Assembly: GCA_028571455.1 (NCBI GenBank) | Contig: JAPVVG010000168.1 | Coordinates: forward strand, 1-34,334 | From: Desulfobacteraceae bacterium | GTDB taxonomy: Bacteria > Desulfobacterota > Desulfobacteria > Desulfobacterales > ETH-SRB1 | Direction: 5' to 3' | DNA length: 34,334 nt | Shown here: positions 25,225-33,551 of the stretch, one piece after another | How the letters are laid out: each line of letters starts with the position of its first letter | Position numbering within the stretch: the stretch's first letter is position 1 | The notes under the pieces: model-generated | What the model saw: the letters and a program-made list of their open reading frames with translations, nothing else | Database searches by the model: none | What the model was told of the DNA's origin: nothing | Position numbers and translations under genes: made by a program

Positions 25225-26374
25225 CAGCGATATACATCGCCTTTTCTTTGAAGACAAGGAAATTACTCTTATAGGCACGGCTCACGTATCAAGAGAAAGC
25301 GCAAGGCTTGTAGCCTCTGTTATCGAAGAGGAAAAACCTGATACGGTCTGCATCGAACTTTGCCAATCCAGATACCAGTCTATCCGACAAAAGGACAGAT
25401 GGCAAAATATGGATATTGTCAAAGTCATCAAGGAGAAAAAAGCTTTTCTCCTTCTTTCCAACCTGCTTCTGGCATCATTTCAAAAAAGGATAGCTGAAAA
25501 ACTCGATATTAAACCAGGGGCGGAAATTATATCGGCCATTGAAACAGCGGAAAAGGTTGGAGCACAGATAAATCTTGCAGATAGAGATATTCGCATAACA
25601 CTGTCAAGGACCTGGCGCGTTATGTCTCTATGGAACAAGCTGAAAATACTGTTTCAACTTATTTTATCTGCGGGAGAAATTGATGAAATTTCCGAAAAAG
25701 ATATTGAAAAAATGAAACAGGAGGACATGCTGGAAACTCTTCTCGCAGATGTTAAAAAATCGCTTCCTGTTTTAAGAGATATCCTGATTGATGAAAGGGA
25801 CAGATATCTTGCTCATAAGATCAAAGCAGCGCCGGGCAAAAGAATAGTGGCGGTTGTCGGCGCAGGTCATGTGCCGGGCATAAAAAAATACTGGAAAGTA
25901 AATGCAGATATTAACGCTCTTGAAAAGATTCCTCCCAGGAGCATGTTCATGCGCATTTTTAAATGGATTTTGCCTTTATCTATACCGGTTCTCTTTATTT
26001 TAGGCTTTTTCTACGGCGGTTCTACGGCAGGCGCTCAGATGATAACCTGGTGGATAGTGGCAAATGGGGTGATGGCAGGACTTGGAGCGCTAATCGCTTT
26101 TGCCCATCCATTGACGATTCTATCTTCGATCCTGGCAGCTCCTTTAACATCCTTAAATCCAATGATTGCCGCGGGATGGGTTTCAGGGTTGGTTGAGGCT
26201 TTTTCAAGGAAGCCAAAGGTCAAAGATTTTGAAAGCCTTTCTGAGGACATTCTTTCCATAAGTGGTTTCTGGAAAAACAAGGTAACCAAAATCCTGCTGG
26301 TGGTAGCATTTACAAACTTGGGAAGCGCTATAGGCACCTTTATTGCTATTCCGCTTATGTTAAAAGTATTGTAG
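25205..26374 (+). CDS. TraB/PrgY-family membrane protein
   Basis: The track uses TTG 25190; a second in-frame TTG at 25205 has GAGGG 8 nt upstream and is preferred (389 aa). No ATG is available near the family N-terminus. The conserved TraB motifs are present: EITLIGTAHVSRESARLV, CIELCQSRYQ, LADRDIRITLSR and VVGAGHVPGIKKYW. The last about 130 residues hold four hydrophobic segments (ILPLSIPVLFILGFFYGG, IAFAHPLTILSSILAAPLTS, ILLVVAFTNLGSAIGTFIAI). The family includes PrgY, which blocks a pheromone peptide in Enterococcus, and is proposed to be a metalloprotease fold. The substrate here is unknown. Confidence 0.85.
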   Translation: MKTHANNSDIHRLFFEDKEITLIGTAHVSRESARLVASVIEEEKPDTVCIELCQSRYQSIRQKDRWQNMDIVKVIKEKKAFLLLSNLLLASFQKRIAEKLDIKPGAEIISAIETAEKVGAQINLADRDIRITLSRTWRVMSLWNKLKILFQLILSAGEIDEISEKDIEKMKQEDMLETLLADVKKSLPVLRDILIDERDRYLAHKIKAAPGKRIVAVVGAGHVPGIKKYWKVNADINALEKIPPRSMFMRIFKWILPLSIPVLFILGFFYGGSTAGAQMITWWIVANGVMAGLGALIAFAHPLTILSSILAAPLTSLNPMIAAGWVSGLVEAFSRKPKVKDFESLSEDILSISGFWKNKVTKILLVVAFTNLGSAIGTFIAIPLMLKVL

Positions 26375-26610
26375 AAGCTATTTCAAAACCCCCGGGGCTT
26401 ATCCAATAGGTACCGTAGCCCTTACCATCAACACGGACTGGGGCAGATAACCGGTTTGCGATCTCCGCAGGTGCGGGATGGGGACGTCCTTGACTAATTA
26501 TACTAATTCCCTCATCGAGTTTGTGTTGTTGCGATCCATAACCCCCTCGAATTCACACCCGCCGTTTTGTCCAATTTGTCAAGGGCCCCCAAGGAGCCTC
26601 ATGATGAATA
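26375..26610. other. Gene-free stretch after the TraB-family gene
   Basis: No supported gene. It contains a weak inverted pair near its right side, GGGGACGTCCTTGAC (about 26481) against GTCAAGGGCCCCCA (about 26578), resembling eroded mobile-element ends. A short minus-strand open stretch near 26380-26470 was seen but not recognised. Confidence 0.4.
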
Positions 26611-26773
26611 TATACCTCGGAAGGTCACAAATTGTGCTTTTTTCGGTGAGCAATGAGCATCAAAAGCAAGGCGCGAAGGCGCGGAATAGCAGGCTATTGC
26701 AAGTCTGAGCAACGCTGCTATTGTGATGTTCATGGCCAGCGAAAAATCGTTATTTGTGGCCTTCCGAGGTATA
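26611..26773. repeat. MITE-like inverted repeat with TATACCTCGGAAGG terminus
   Basis: The left end TATACCTCGGAAGGTCACAA (26611-26630) matches the inverted right end (26752-26773) with one mismatch over 22 bp. The interior keeps imperfect complementarity and has CAAGGCGCGAAGGCGCGG and a GCAATAGC-type tip. It lies about 70 bp upstream of the decayed glycerate kinase. The track ORFs across it are artefacts. Confidence 0.85.
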
Positions 26774-26840
26774 GAGCCTACGCATAAACTCAAACTGATC
26801 TTTGACACCGTATTTTTAAATCTTCTGTGAAAACAGGGCA

Positions 26841-27797
26841 ATAGAGAACCTGATCTTTTCTCTCATATCCGGAGGGGGATCCGCCCTTCTTCCCTACCCC
26901 GGGGGAAATATCACTCTTTCGGACGAGCAGGAAATTACCCGGCAACTGCTCGTGTGTGGCGCAAGTATTAATGAGATAAATGCTGTCAGAAAGCACATGA
27001 CTTCTTCTAAAGGAGGACAGATGGCAAGGGCCGCCTTTCCGGCCACGGTTATTAACTTGATGCTCTCGGACGTGGTGGGAGACAAAATGGACGTGATCGC
27101 CTCAGGACCTTTTGTGCCTGACACCTCTACGTTTAAAGATGTTTGGGGAATCTTCAAAAAATATGATTTGAAGAATATCCCCGCTGTCATTCAAAACATA
27201 TGAAGGCGGGCCTGGACGGACAAATTCCTGAAACACCCAAAGAAAATGACAGGATATTCGACCGCGTCTTCAATTTTATCGTGGGGAGCAATATTTTAGC
27301 CTTGGAAGCGGCAAGTGAAAAGGCCAAAACGCTTGGATATGAAACAGTTATTTTATCCTCTATGGTGGAAGGAGAAACAAAAGAAGTCGCGCGGGTTCAC
27401 ACCGCCATAGCCAAGGAAATTATTAAAACCGACCGGCCGATACCTGCGCCGGCATGTATTATTTCAGGAGGCGAAACCACTGTAACGATTCGAGGTGATG
27501 GTCTTGGAGGAAGGAATCAGGAGTTCTGTCTGGCTGCATGCCTGGACCTTGTGGAGCTTCCGCCTCGGGTTGTCATACTGAGCCGGCGGCACGGACGGAA
27601 ATGACGGTCCCACAGACGCAGCAGGCGCTTTGGTAGATCCGTTCACGGTAACACGAGGAAAAGATGCCGGGATGGAGGCGGACGAGTTTCTGAACAGAAA
27701 CGATGCGTATCACTTTTTTGAAAAAACAAAAGATCTTCTCATGACCGGTCCGACCCATACAAATGTAATGGATGTCAGGCTTGTATTGGTGGGCTAA
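26841..27797 (+). pseudogene. Glycerate 2-kinase (MOFRL/DUF4147 family) remnant, 5'-truncated, two frameshifts
   Basis: Three frames join into one recognisable product. Frame one: LISGGGSALLPYPGG, GASINEINAVRKHM, LSDVVGDKMDVIASGPFVPD, ending at TGA 27201. A missing base would connect it to frame two (KAGLDGQIPETPKENDRIFD, FIVGSNILALEAASEKAKTL, GGETTVTIRGDGLGGRNQEF), which ends at 27604. An extra C near 27584 separates it from the last part (GTDGNDGPTDAAGALVD, FLNRNDAYHFFE, LMTGPTHTNVMDVRLVLVG, stop 27795-27797). The first about 120-150 residues are absent; an in-frame stop lies at 26817. Intact relatives (about 430-450 aa) phosphorylate D-glycerate to 2-phosphoglycerate. A MITE lies on each side. 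Sequencing error could explain the shifts but not the lost N-terminus. Confidence 0.9.
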
Positions 27798-27798
27798 A

Positions 27799-27943
27799 TA
27801 GTGTCCATCCATAAATGAGGATTTTGGTTCAAGATCAAGGCATGTGAAAAAAATAACCACAGGCATATGTTTAATATTCCGAGGATTATTTTTTGAACAT
27901 AACGCAGAGATTGGGCAAAAAGACCATTTATGGATGGACACTA
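27799..27943. repeat. MITE-like element with perfect 19-bp inverted ends
   Basis: TAGTGTCCATCCATAAATG at 27799-27817 is the exact reverse complement of 27925-27943. Length 145 bp. Its interior (GGTTCAAG..CAAGGC, AACCACAGGCAT, GAGATTGGGCAAAA) aligns with that of the GAGACC element at 29542-29683 despite unrelated ends. It starts 1 bp after the kinase remnant's stop codon. No clear target duplication. Confidence 0.88.
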
Positions 27944-28001
27944 ACTAAGGCTTCGCCTCAATTGCAATAACAGGTTACCGTAAAATTCCTCTTGACAGGA
28001 A

Positions 28002-28031
28002 TTAACTATATGAATTACATACTTCCAATCT
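28002..28031 (+). promoter_or_regulatory. Putative promoter for the PA2779/PA2778-like pair
   Basis: TTGACA at 28002-28007, an 18-bp spacer, and TACATA at 28026-28031; the ATG is at 28162. Consensus-based only. Between it and the gene is a stretch of ATTCCA-type pentamers near 28051-28072. Confidence 0.4.
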
Positions 28032-28161
28032 CGCTCAAAGCGGGGCCAGCATTCCAATATTCCATTCTTTCATTCGAAGAGTATAATTAGGTTGCGGATT
28101 GGGTGTTTATGATTTCTATAAGTGATTGAATTTCCTAAAGGTTAATTATTGGAGGTGTAAG

Positions 28162-28569
28162 ATGCATAGGATAAGGTGTTCAGCCAGGTATGTAAGTTTT
28201 TTTATGACATTGACTATGGTATTTATGACCATCCCTCTTCAAACGGTTTGTGCAGCAATGGTCGGCACCGAAACGGTGTTTACGATTACAGAGACAGAAA
28301 CTGCGCGTGAAAATCTTATCGGGTTTCTTGAACGTGAGGATATAGAAGCCGTAATGATAGCCCAGGGGATTAATTCGCTCGAAGCCAAAGCCCGTGTTAG
28401 CAGTCTTTCTGATGCCGAGGTCATGCGAATTGCAAAAAAGATGGATCAGCTTCCTGCCGGAGGCGATGGGTTCGGCTTCTTGATAGGCGCTGCTTTGATC
28501 GTCTTTTTGGTACTACTCTTTACAGATATTGCGGGTTATACCGACATCTTTCCGTTTGTTAAACACTAA
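28162..28569 (+). CDS. PA2779-like small secreted/membrane protein
   Basis: ATG 28162 is chosen over the track start (28126) because GGAGG stands 7-8 nt upstream; 135 aa. An N-terminal signal-like hydrophobic segment (VSFFMTLTMVFMTIPLQTVC) ends in AMVGTE. The middle shows the family core LIGFLEREDIEAVMIAQGIN then EAKARVSSLSDAEVMRIAKK and MDQLPAGGDG. A C-terminal helix (FGFLIGAALIVFLVLLFTDI) likely anchors it in a membrane. The family is uncharacterised and typically sits next to a PA2778-type cysteine peptidase, as here; joint function is inferred from that pairing. Confidence 0.85.
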   Translation: MHRIRCSARYVSFFMTLTMVFMTIPLQTVCAAMVGTETVFTITETETARENLIGFLEREDIEAVMIAQGINSLEAKARVSSLSDAEVMRIAKKMDQLPAGGDGFGFLIGAALIVFLVLLFTDIAGYTDIFPFVKH

Positions 28570-28582
28570 AAGTAAAAATAAG

Positions 28583-29524
28583 GTGGCAATCCGCCGGTTA
28601 CACCTGCTATTGTGTGGCGGTCTGTTGCTGATATGCCTGACCGGATGTGCCGGTCTTAAAAAATGGGAAATGCTGCAAAAAGCGGGTGATTTGCCACCCC
28701 GCTTTGAGCTTAAGACGGTACCATTTTTTCCCCAAAAGGCACATCAGTGCGGTCCTGCGGCTCTTGCAATGGCACTCAACTGGAGCGGGTTGCCTGTTTC
28801 CCTTGAAGACCTTACAGACGAGGTCTTCACCCCCACACGAAAAGGAAGCCTTCAAACCGCACTCATAAGCGCCGCCCGCCGCCACGGTAGAATCGCTTAT
28901 ATATCCACCGGAATGGACGTGATCTTCTCGGAAGTGGCTGCCGGTCATCCGGTAATCATTTTGCAAAACCTCGGGCTTTCCTGGTATCCTGTCTGGCACT
29001 ATTCGGTTGTTGTGGGGTATAATATACCGAAAAAATTTGTTATTCTTCGCTCCGGTGCCACCGCCCGCAAGATTATGGCTTCCCGGGTTTTCGAAAAAAC
29101 CTGGGCTCGCAGCAATTACTGGGGGCTATTAATTCTACGACCTGAGCAACTTCCTTCCATGGCCAAGAAGGACCTATTTCTGGAAGCGGTGCTGGGACTT
29201 GAAAAGGCCCGCCGGTTCCGCGCCGCGATCCATGGGTATAAAACAGCACTGACACGCTGGCCTCAAAATCTGACTGTCCTTATGGGTATTGGCAACTGCC
29301 ATTATGCACTCGGAGAATTAAAAGATGCCGAGTCGGCCTTCAGAGAAACTGTGCGGTTACATCCCAAGGAAGGTTCCGTTTTAAACAACCTGGCACAAAT
29401 TCTTTTTGAGCAGGGGCAAAATCAGGAAGCGCTGGAAGTTGCCAAAAAGGCGGTTTCTCTTGGCGGTCCGTTAACCGCTGTTTATCAAAAGACCCTTGAA
29501 GAGATTCAAGCCGGAGCGCCGTGA
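28583..29524 (+). CDS. PA2778-like C39-type cysteine peptidase lipoprotein with TPR domain
   Basis: The track starts at TTG 28529, inside the preceding gene; GTG 28583 gives 313 aa starting VAIRRLHLLLCGGLLLICLT followed by GC, a lipoprotein signal (lipobox LTGC). The start lacks a good Shine-Dalgarno, so it is tentative. Residues about 45-185 form a papain-like C39 peptidase domain: catalytic Cys in HQCGPAALAMALNW, catalytic His in WHYSVVVGYN, followed by FVILRSG. The C-terminal about 110 residues contain TPR units (LLMGIGNCHYALGELKDAES-like, VLNNLAQILFEQGQNQEALE). There is no ABC transporter half, so it is not a bacteriocin-export peptidase. Probably envelope-anchored; substrate unknown. Confidence 0.86.
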   Translation: MAIRRLHLLLCGGLLLICLTGCAGLKKWEMLQKAGDLPPRFELKTVPFFPQKAHQCGPAALAMALNWSGLPVSLEDLTDEVFTPTRKGSLQTALISAARRHGRIAYISTGMDVIFSEVAAGHPVIILQNLGLSWYPVWHYSVVVGYNIPKKFVILRSGATARKIMASRVFEKTWARSNYWGLLILRPEQLPSMAKKDLFLEAVLGLEKARRFRAAIHGYKTALTRWPQNLTVLMGIGNCHYALGELKDAESAFRETVRLHPKEGSVLNNLAQILFEQGQNQEALEVAKKAVSLGGPLTAVYQKTLEEIQAGAP

Positions 29525-29541
29525 AATATTGTTAACTAACC

Positions 29542-29683
29542 GAGACCTTTGAAAAATATTCAATTTTGTTCAAGGCCAAGGAAGGCGAAAATTTTAACCA
29601 CAGGAATACATTGAGTATTTCAAGGATTAAAATTTGAGCCTGACGCCGGAATTGGGCAAAAGGGGACGTTTTTCAAAGGTCTC
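29542..29683. repeat. MITE-like element, GAGACCTTTG termini, second copy
   Basis: Perfect 15-bp ends GAGACCTTTGAAAAA (29542-29556) and TTTTTCAAAGGTCTC (29669-29683). Shares both ends, including GGGGACGTTTT before the right end, with the copy at 4458-4588, but has a different interior. Ends 3 bp from the stop codon of the convergent HD-GYP gene. Flanks share TAACTA on both sides, only a rough target duplication. Confidence 0.85.
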
Positions 29684-29686
29684 TAA

Positions 29687-31063
29687 CTATAAACGATAAC
29701 CTTTCTCGTTAAACAATCTCAGGCAGGCATCGACCACTTTGGAATCATAAGAGGATCCGCGGTTCTTTGAAATTTCATTTAACGCAAGATCAATTCCAAG
29801 GGCTGCCCGGTAAGGCCGGTGAGAAGCCATAGCCTCAACCACATCAGCCACTGCCAGTATTCTTGCTTCGATCAAAATATTATCACCTGAAATACCATCT
29901 GGATATCCGGAACCATCCATCCTTTCGTGATGCTGTAGTACAATTTGTGCAATCGGCCATGGGAAATCCACCGTCTTCAATATATTATAACCCACCCGGG
30001 GATGTTCTTTAATTATCCCAAATTCGTTTGCACCTATTTTGCCCGGCTTACTGAGAATTTCTCCGGGTACCGATATTTTACCGACGTCATGGATCACTCC
30101 TGCCAGTCGGATTCCTTGAATCTGATCTTCTGAAACTCCCATTTCTGTGGCTATGGCACGAGCAAGATTGCTGACACGACGCTGGTGACCGGCGGTATAA
30201 GGATCTCTGGTTTCGACTGTCAATGCCATGGCTTCAATGGTTCCCCCTAATGCTTTTCTCAATTCCTTCAGGGTTTTTTCAAGTTGTTTACGGTTTGACA
30301 CCAGCTCACTGATATCTCGAATTATGCCCTGGTATCCTATTACACTTTTATCTCTTGCCAGCCGAACCGTGGACGTGATCAAACAATCTATTTCAGTACC
30401 GTCTTTCTTACGCAGCTTTACCTCAAACTCCCTGACAGATCCTTTTTGTGCTATCTCCTCCTGCCACCTTCCATATTCATCAGGGTTTACAAAAACGTCC
30501 TTTGTATTAATCCCTAACATCTCTTCTCTGGAATAACCGAAGAGATCCAACGTCGACCGGTTAAAATTAATCAACCCACCTTCTTTATCGTTAAGATAGA
30601 TCGCATCTTTGGAGTCTTCAAAGAGGGTACGATATTTCTCTTCGCTCTTCCTTAATTGGATTACGGTATTCCTGCGTTCCTGCCGATTTTTGGCCTCGCG
30701 TAATTCCCGATCGATAGCAGAGCTCAGTCGCGCAAGATTGCTTTTCATGATGTAATCGTGTACACCGGCCTTCATGGCCACAACGGCGGTTTCATCTGCA
30801 ATAGTGCCCGATACGATGATGAACGGCAGATCGAGCCTTTTATCCTTATAAAGCTCCAGGGCGGAAAATGCATTAAAACCGGGCATAGAATTATCGCACA
30901 GGATTACATCCCATGTCTGTTTATCCAGGGCTTTGCTCATAGCTTCAGCCGTATCCACCTGCTCGTAAGTGGGGCTATAGCCTCCTTTCTTCAACTTCCT
31001 CAGAAGCAGCAAGCCATCGTCTTCAGAATCATCAACAATCAATACACGGATTGGTTTATCCAT
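29687..31063 (-). CDS. REC-PAS-HD-GYP response regulator, probable c-di-GMP phosphodiesterase
   Basis: 458 aa. Receiver domain residues 1-120 with acidic pocket DD (11-12), phosphoacceptor Asp57 in ILCDNSMPG and Lys107 region. PAS domain about 135-255 (YRTLFEDSKDAIYLND, GYQGIIRDISEL). Coiled linker, then HD-GYP 270-458: TAGHQRRVSNLA, HDVGK (325-329), KEHPRVGYNIL and HHERMDGSGYP (378-388), all metal-ligand motifs intact. The family hydrolyses c-di-GMP. Strong AAGGAG before ATG 31063. It is the last gene of a minus-strand run with a kinase and a single-domain receiver, suggesting phosphorylation-controlled c-di-GMP turnover. Confidence 0.93.
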   Translation of the reverse strand: MDKPIRVLIVDDSEDDGLLLLRKLKKGGYSPTYEQVDTAEAMSKALDKQTWDVILCDNSMPGFNAFSALELYKDKRLDLPFIIVSGTIADETAVVAMKAGVHDYIMKSNLARLSSAIDRELREAKNRQERRNTVIQLRKSEEKYRTLFEDSKDAIYLNDKEGGLINFNRSTLDLFGYSREEMLGINTKDVFVNPDEYGRWQEEIAQKGSVREFEVKLRKKDGTEIDCLITSTVRLARDKSVIGYQGIIRDISELVSNRKQLEKTLKELRKALGGTIEAMALTVETRDPYTAGHQRRVSNLARAIATEMGVSEDQIQGIRLAGVIHDVGKISVPGEILSKPGKIGANEFGIIKEHPRVGYNILKTVDFPWPIAQIVLQHHERMDGSGYPDGISGDNILIEARILAVADVVEAMASHRPYRAALGIDLALNEISKNRGSSYDSKVVDACLRLFNEKGYRL

Positions 31064-31073
31064 AAAATACTCC

Positions 31074-31511
31074 TTATACAGGCGGGGATTCGTTCAAAAC
31101 CAGCCAGTACAAACCGAGTTGCCGGATAGCTTCGGTAAACTGGACAAAGTTGACAGGTTTGCGAATATAACTGTTGGCTCCCAAACTGTAACTTTCAGTT
31201 AAATCCTGCTCTTCTTTAGATGAAGTAAGAACAACTACAGGGAGCAGTTTGGTCCGTTGATCATTACGAAGACGCCTTAACACTTCCAAACCATCTATTT
31301 TCGGCAGCTTCAAATCGAGCAGTATGATCTGGGGCATCTCACTCATGTCTCGGCCGGCATGGGCCCCGGTACCGAACAGATAGTCAAGGGCTTCGACACC
31401 ATCCCTTGCAACCACAACTTCATTCGAAATATTATTTTTTTTAAGAGCGCGAATGGCCAACAGTTCATCGTCGGGATTGTCTTCAACCAATAGTATTATT
31501 TTTTTGCTCAT
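31074..31511 (-). CDS. Single-domain response regulator (Rcp1-like)
   Basis: 145 aa, only a CheY-like receiver: EDNPDD (10-15), phosphoacceptor Asp66 in ILLDLKLPKIDG, switch Thr/Ser in VVLTSS (94-98) and Lys118 in IRKPVNF. The long insert between helix and strand (FGTGAHAGRDMSEMPQ) and the C-terminal LGLYWLVLNE are typical of Rcp1-type partners of phytochrome-like kinases. AAAGGATA is upstream of ATG 31511. It lies between the kinase and the HD-GYP protein (10-bp gap to the latter), and may relay phosphate between them. Confidence 0.93.
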   Translation of the reverse strand: MSKKIILLVEDNPDDELLAIRALKKNNISNEVVVARDGVEALDYLFGTGAHAGRDMSEMPQIILLDLKLPKIDGLEVLRRLRNDQRTKLLPVVVLTSSKEEQDLTESYSLGANSYIRKPVNFVQFTEAIRQLGLYWLVLNESPPV

Positions 31512-31546
31512 TTTATCCTTTCCAAATATTGATGATCTCGTAAATA

Positions 31547-33511
31547 TTAAAGCACAAAATAAAAACTAGCACCGCGATTTACATATCCCTCGGCCCAGAT
31601 ACGGCCTTCGTGACGGTTAATGATGCGCATCACCGTAGCAAGACCGATGCCGAAACCTTCAAAATCGGTGTCTTTATGCAAGCGCTGGAAGGCTCCAAAC
31701 AATTTGCCGGCATAAGCCATGTCAAATCCTGCGCCATTGTCTCGAACACAATAGCCAATCTCATTATCTTGCAAAACCGTATCGAATACTATCCACGGTT
31801 TTTCTTGCTTGGATGTAAACTTCCATGCATTGCTCAGCAGGTTCTCAAGCACAACCTCAATCAGGTTGGAATCGCAAATTGCAGTCACCTTATGGCCAAT
31901 AACAATATCTACCTTGCGATCCGGTTCTCTGTCTTGAAGTTTTGAGATTATTCTTTCAGCTATTACACTTAAATTGACTTCTTCTTTATGGAGCTCACGG
32001 CGCGATATCCTTGAGAGGGAAAGCAGATCATCAATTATTTGGCCCATGCGTTGGCTCGCGGAACGTACCCTCTTCAGGTAATCTTTTCCTTCTTCATCCA
32101 TCTGGTCATTATATTCTTCCAGCAAGGCCATACTAAATCCGTCAATACTGCGAAGAGGCGCCCTTAGATCGTGTGAAACCGAATAGGAAAATGCTTCCAG
32201 TTCCTTATTGGTAGATTCAAGCTGAACGGTCCGTTTCTTTACCCTATGCTCAAGTTCTTCATTAAGCTTGCGAAATTTCTCTTCCGCACGTATGCGGTCA
32301 CTGACATTTTCACAAATGATATATTCCTTTTCTGCTTCAAGAATAACCTGCCTGAAGATAATATTTTCTATATTTCCGTTCTTGTTTGTTACATTAAACA
32401 TACGAGGTTCCCTGTTTAACTTTTTTGCCTCGGACATGTCCTCTTGCCAGTGGGCAATAAAATCTCGCCGGTCAAAAACATTAGGGAAAATCTTATTATA
32501 CCACTCTGTAACGGTGGGTATATCTTCAAGCTGGTAACCAAAACTTTCAACAAATTCGGGATTTATGTATTCAACACGTCCGCCGGAATCCACCACAGTT
32601 ATGGGATAAGGCGAAATCTTTACAATCTTTTTAAGAAGTTTTTCAGATGATGAATATTTGTTCATATATCTTGTCGATAATATCACTCCTGTTAACAGTG
32701 CAATAAAAAAAGAGAGTCGCTCAAACAGGGCATACGGCGGAACTTTAAAAACGATTAAATCAAGAAGACTTTCAGTTCCCTGGGAAGTTATGGAATGAGA
32801 AAAATTCCTGAATATTAAACTAAAAATACCATCAATCACCCAAAAAACACAACAGATTAAAACAGCAGCACCAAGAAGATAATTGGATCTCTTTTGGTCT
32901 GCAATCTGTTTTAGCCCGAATATTTTCCGAATAGGTCCGAAAATTATCAAAACATCCGAAAGCAATAAGATAAGATAACCATTAACCACAGCTTGTATGG
33001 CGGTAATATTTACAAAGGTCGAAGAAACTGATGCGCCGGGAATTTTAGTCACCCACGCAGGGGGGGTAAATTGAAAAGCCCATCTAAATATTATATATAA
33101 TATTAGGATATTAAATAACCGAAACGGAATTTCAACTAAATAAGGATTCCATTTCTTATCTCCGGTGTTGCCGAATTTTTTTGCACACCATCCGTGCCAT
33201 ATAACCCAGAGTAGAAATATCAAAACCGTAACATCAGATATCTGCCCACCTTGAATCCACATGGTATTAAAGGCCAAACAGAATATGGCGGAAAGCAACC
33301 CATATCTCCATCCCCACCTAAGAGATACGATCATTGGGCATACCAGACCCGCCATGAACTTAATCTCGTAAGGTGGAAGTAAAAAAACAAATGGACGTAT
33401 GTTCAGACAAAACCCAATTAAGCCTAAAACAATAGAGATAAAAATTTTATATATATTCTCTTTGGTTATCATAGGGATTTGATACATAATTGAACGTTTC
33501 GCAATTTCCAT
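31547..33511 (-). CDS. Membrane PAS sensor histidine kinase
   Basis: 654 aa from ATG 33511; ATG 33487 or 33472 are alternatives, none with a convincing Shine-Dalgarno. Residues 20-280 hold about eight hydrophobic helices (IFISIVLGLIGFCLNI, VTVLIFLLWVIWHGWC, FFIALLTGVILST), a MASE-like integral sensor region with the LRWGWRYGLLSA signature seen in such domains. PAS about 295-410 (YPITVVDSGGRVEYINPEF). HisKA with phospho-His447 in FSYSVSHDLRAPLRSIDGF. HATPase with ENLLSNAWKFT (N box), DNGAGFD and GFGIGLA. The H-box type matches Cph1-like kinases, whose usual partner is an Rcp1-like receiver, present next door. The signal is unknown. Confidence 0.92.
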   Translation of the reverse strand: MEIAKRSIMYQIPMITKENIYKIFISIVLGLIGFCLNIRPFVFLLPPYEIKFMAGLVCPMIVSLRWGWRYGLLSAIFCLAFNTMWIQGGQISDVTVLIFLLWVIWHGWCAKKFGNTGDKKWNPYLVEIPFRLFNILILYIIFRWAFQFTPPAWVTKIPGASVSSTFVNITAIQAVVNGYLILLLSDVLIIFGPIRKIFGLKQIADQKRSNYLLGAAVLICCVFWVIDGIFSLIFRNFSHSITSQGTESLLDLIVFKVPPYALFERLSFFIALLTGVILSTRYMNKYSSSEKLLKKIVKISPYPITVVDSGGRVEYINPEFVESFGYQLEDIPTVTEWYNKIFPNVFDRRDFIAHWQEDMSEAKKLNREPRMFNVTNKNGNIENIIFRQVILEAEKEYIICENVSDRIRAEEKFRKLNEELEHRVKKRTVQLESTNKELEAFSYSVSHDLRAPLRSIDGFSMALLEEYNDQMDEEGKDYLKRVRSASQRMGQIIDDLLSLSRISRRELHKEEVNLSVIAERIISKLQDREPDRKVDIVIGHKVTAICDSNLIEVVLENLLSNAWKFTSKQEKPWIVFDTVLQDNEIGYCVRDNGAGFDMAYAGKLFGAFQRLHKDTDFEGFGIGLATVMRIINRHEGRIWAEGYVNRGASFYFVL

Positions 33512-33551
33512 AACTTTTTAAAAAATAGTTAGTTAATGAGAAGTTACCATT

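Noticed and set aside
26380-26480. Minus-strand open stretch reading AEIANRLSAPVRVDGKGYGT
   Set aside because: Short, without a start or recognised family; could be a gene relic but cannot be supported.
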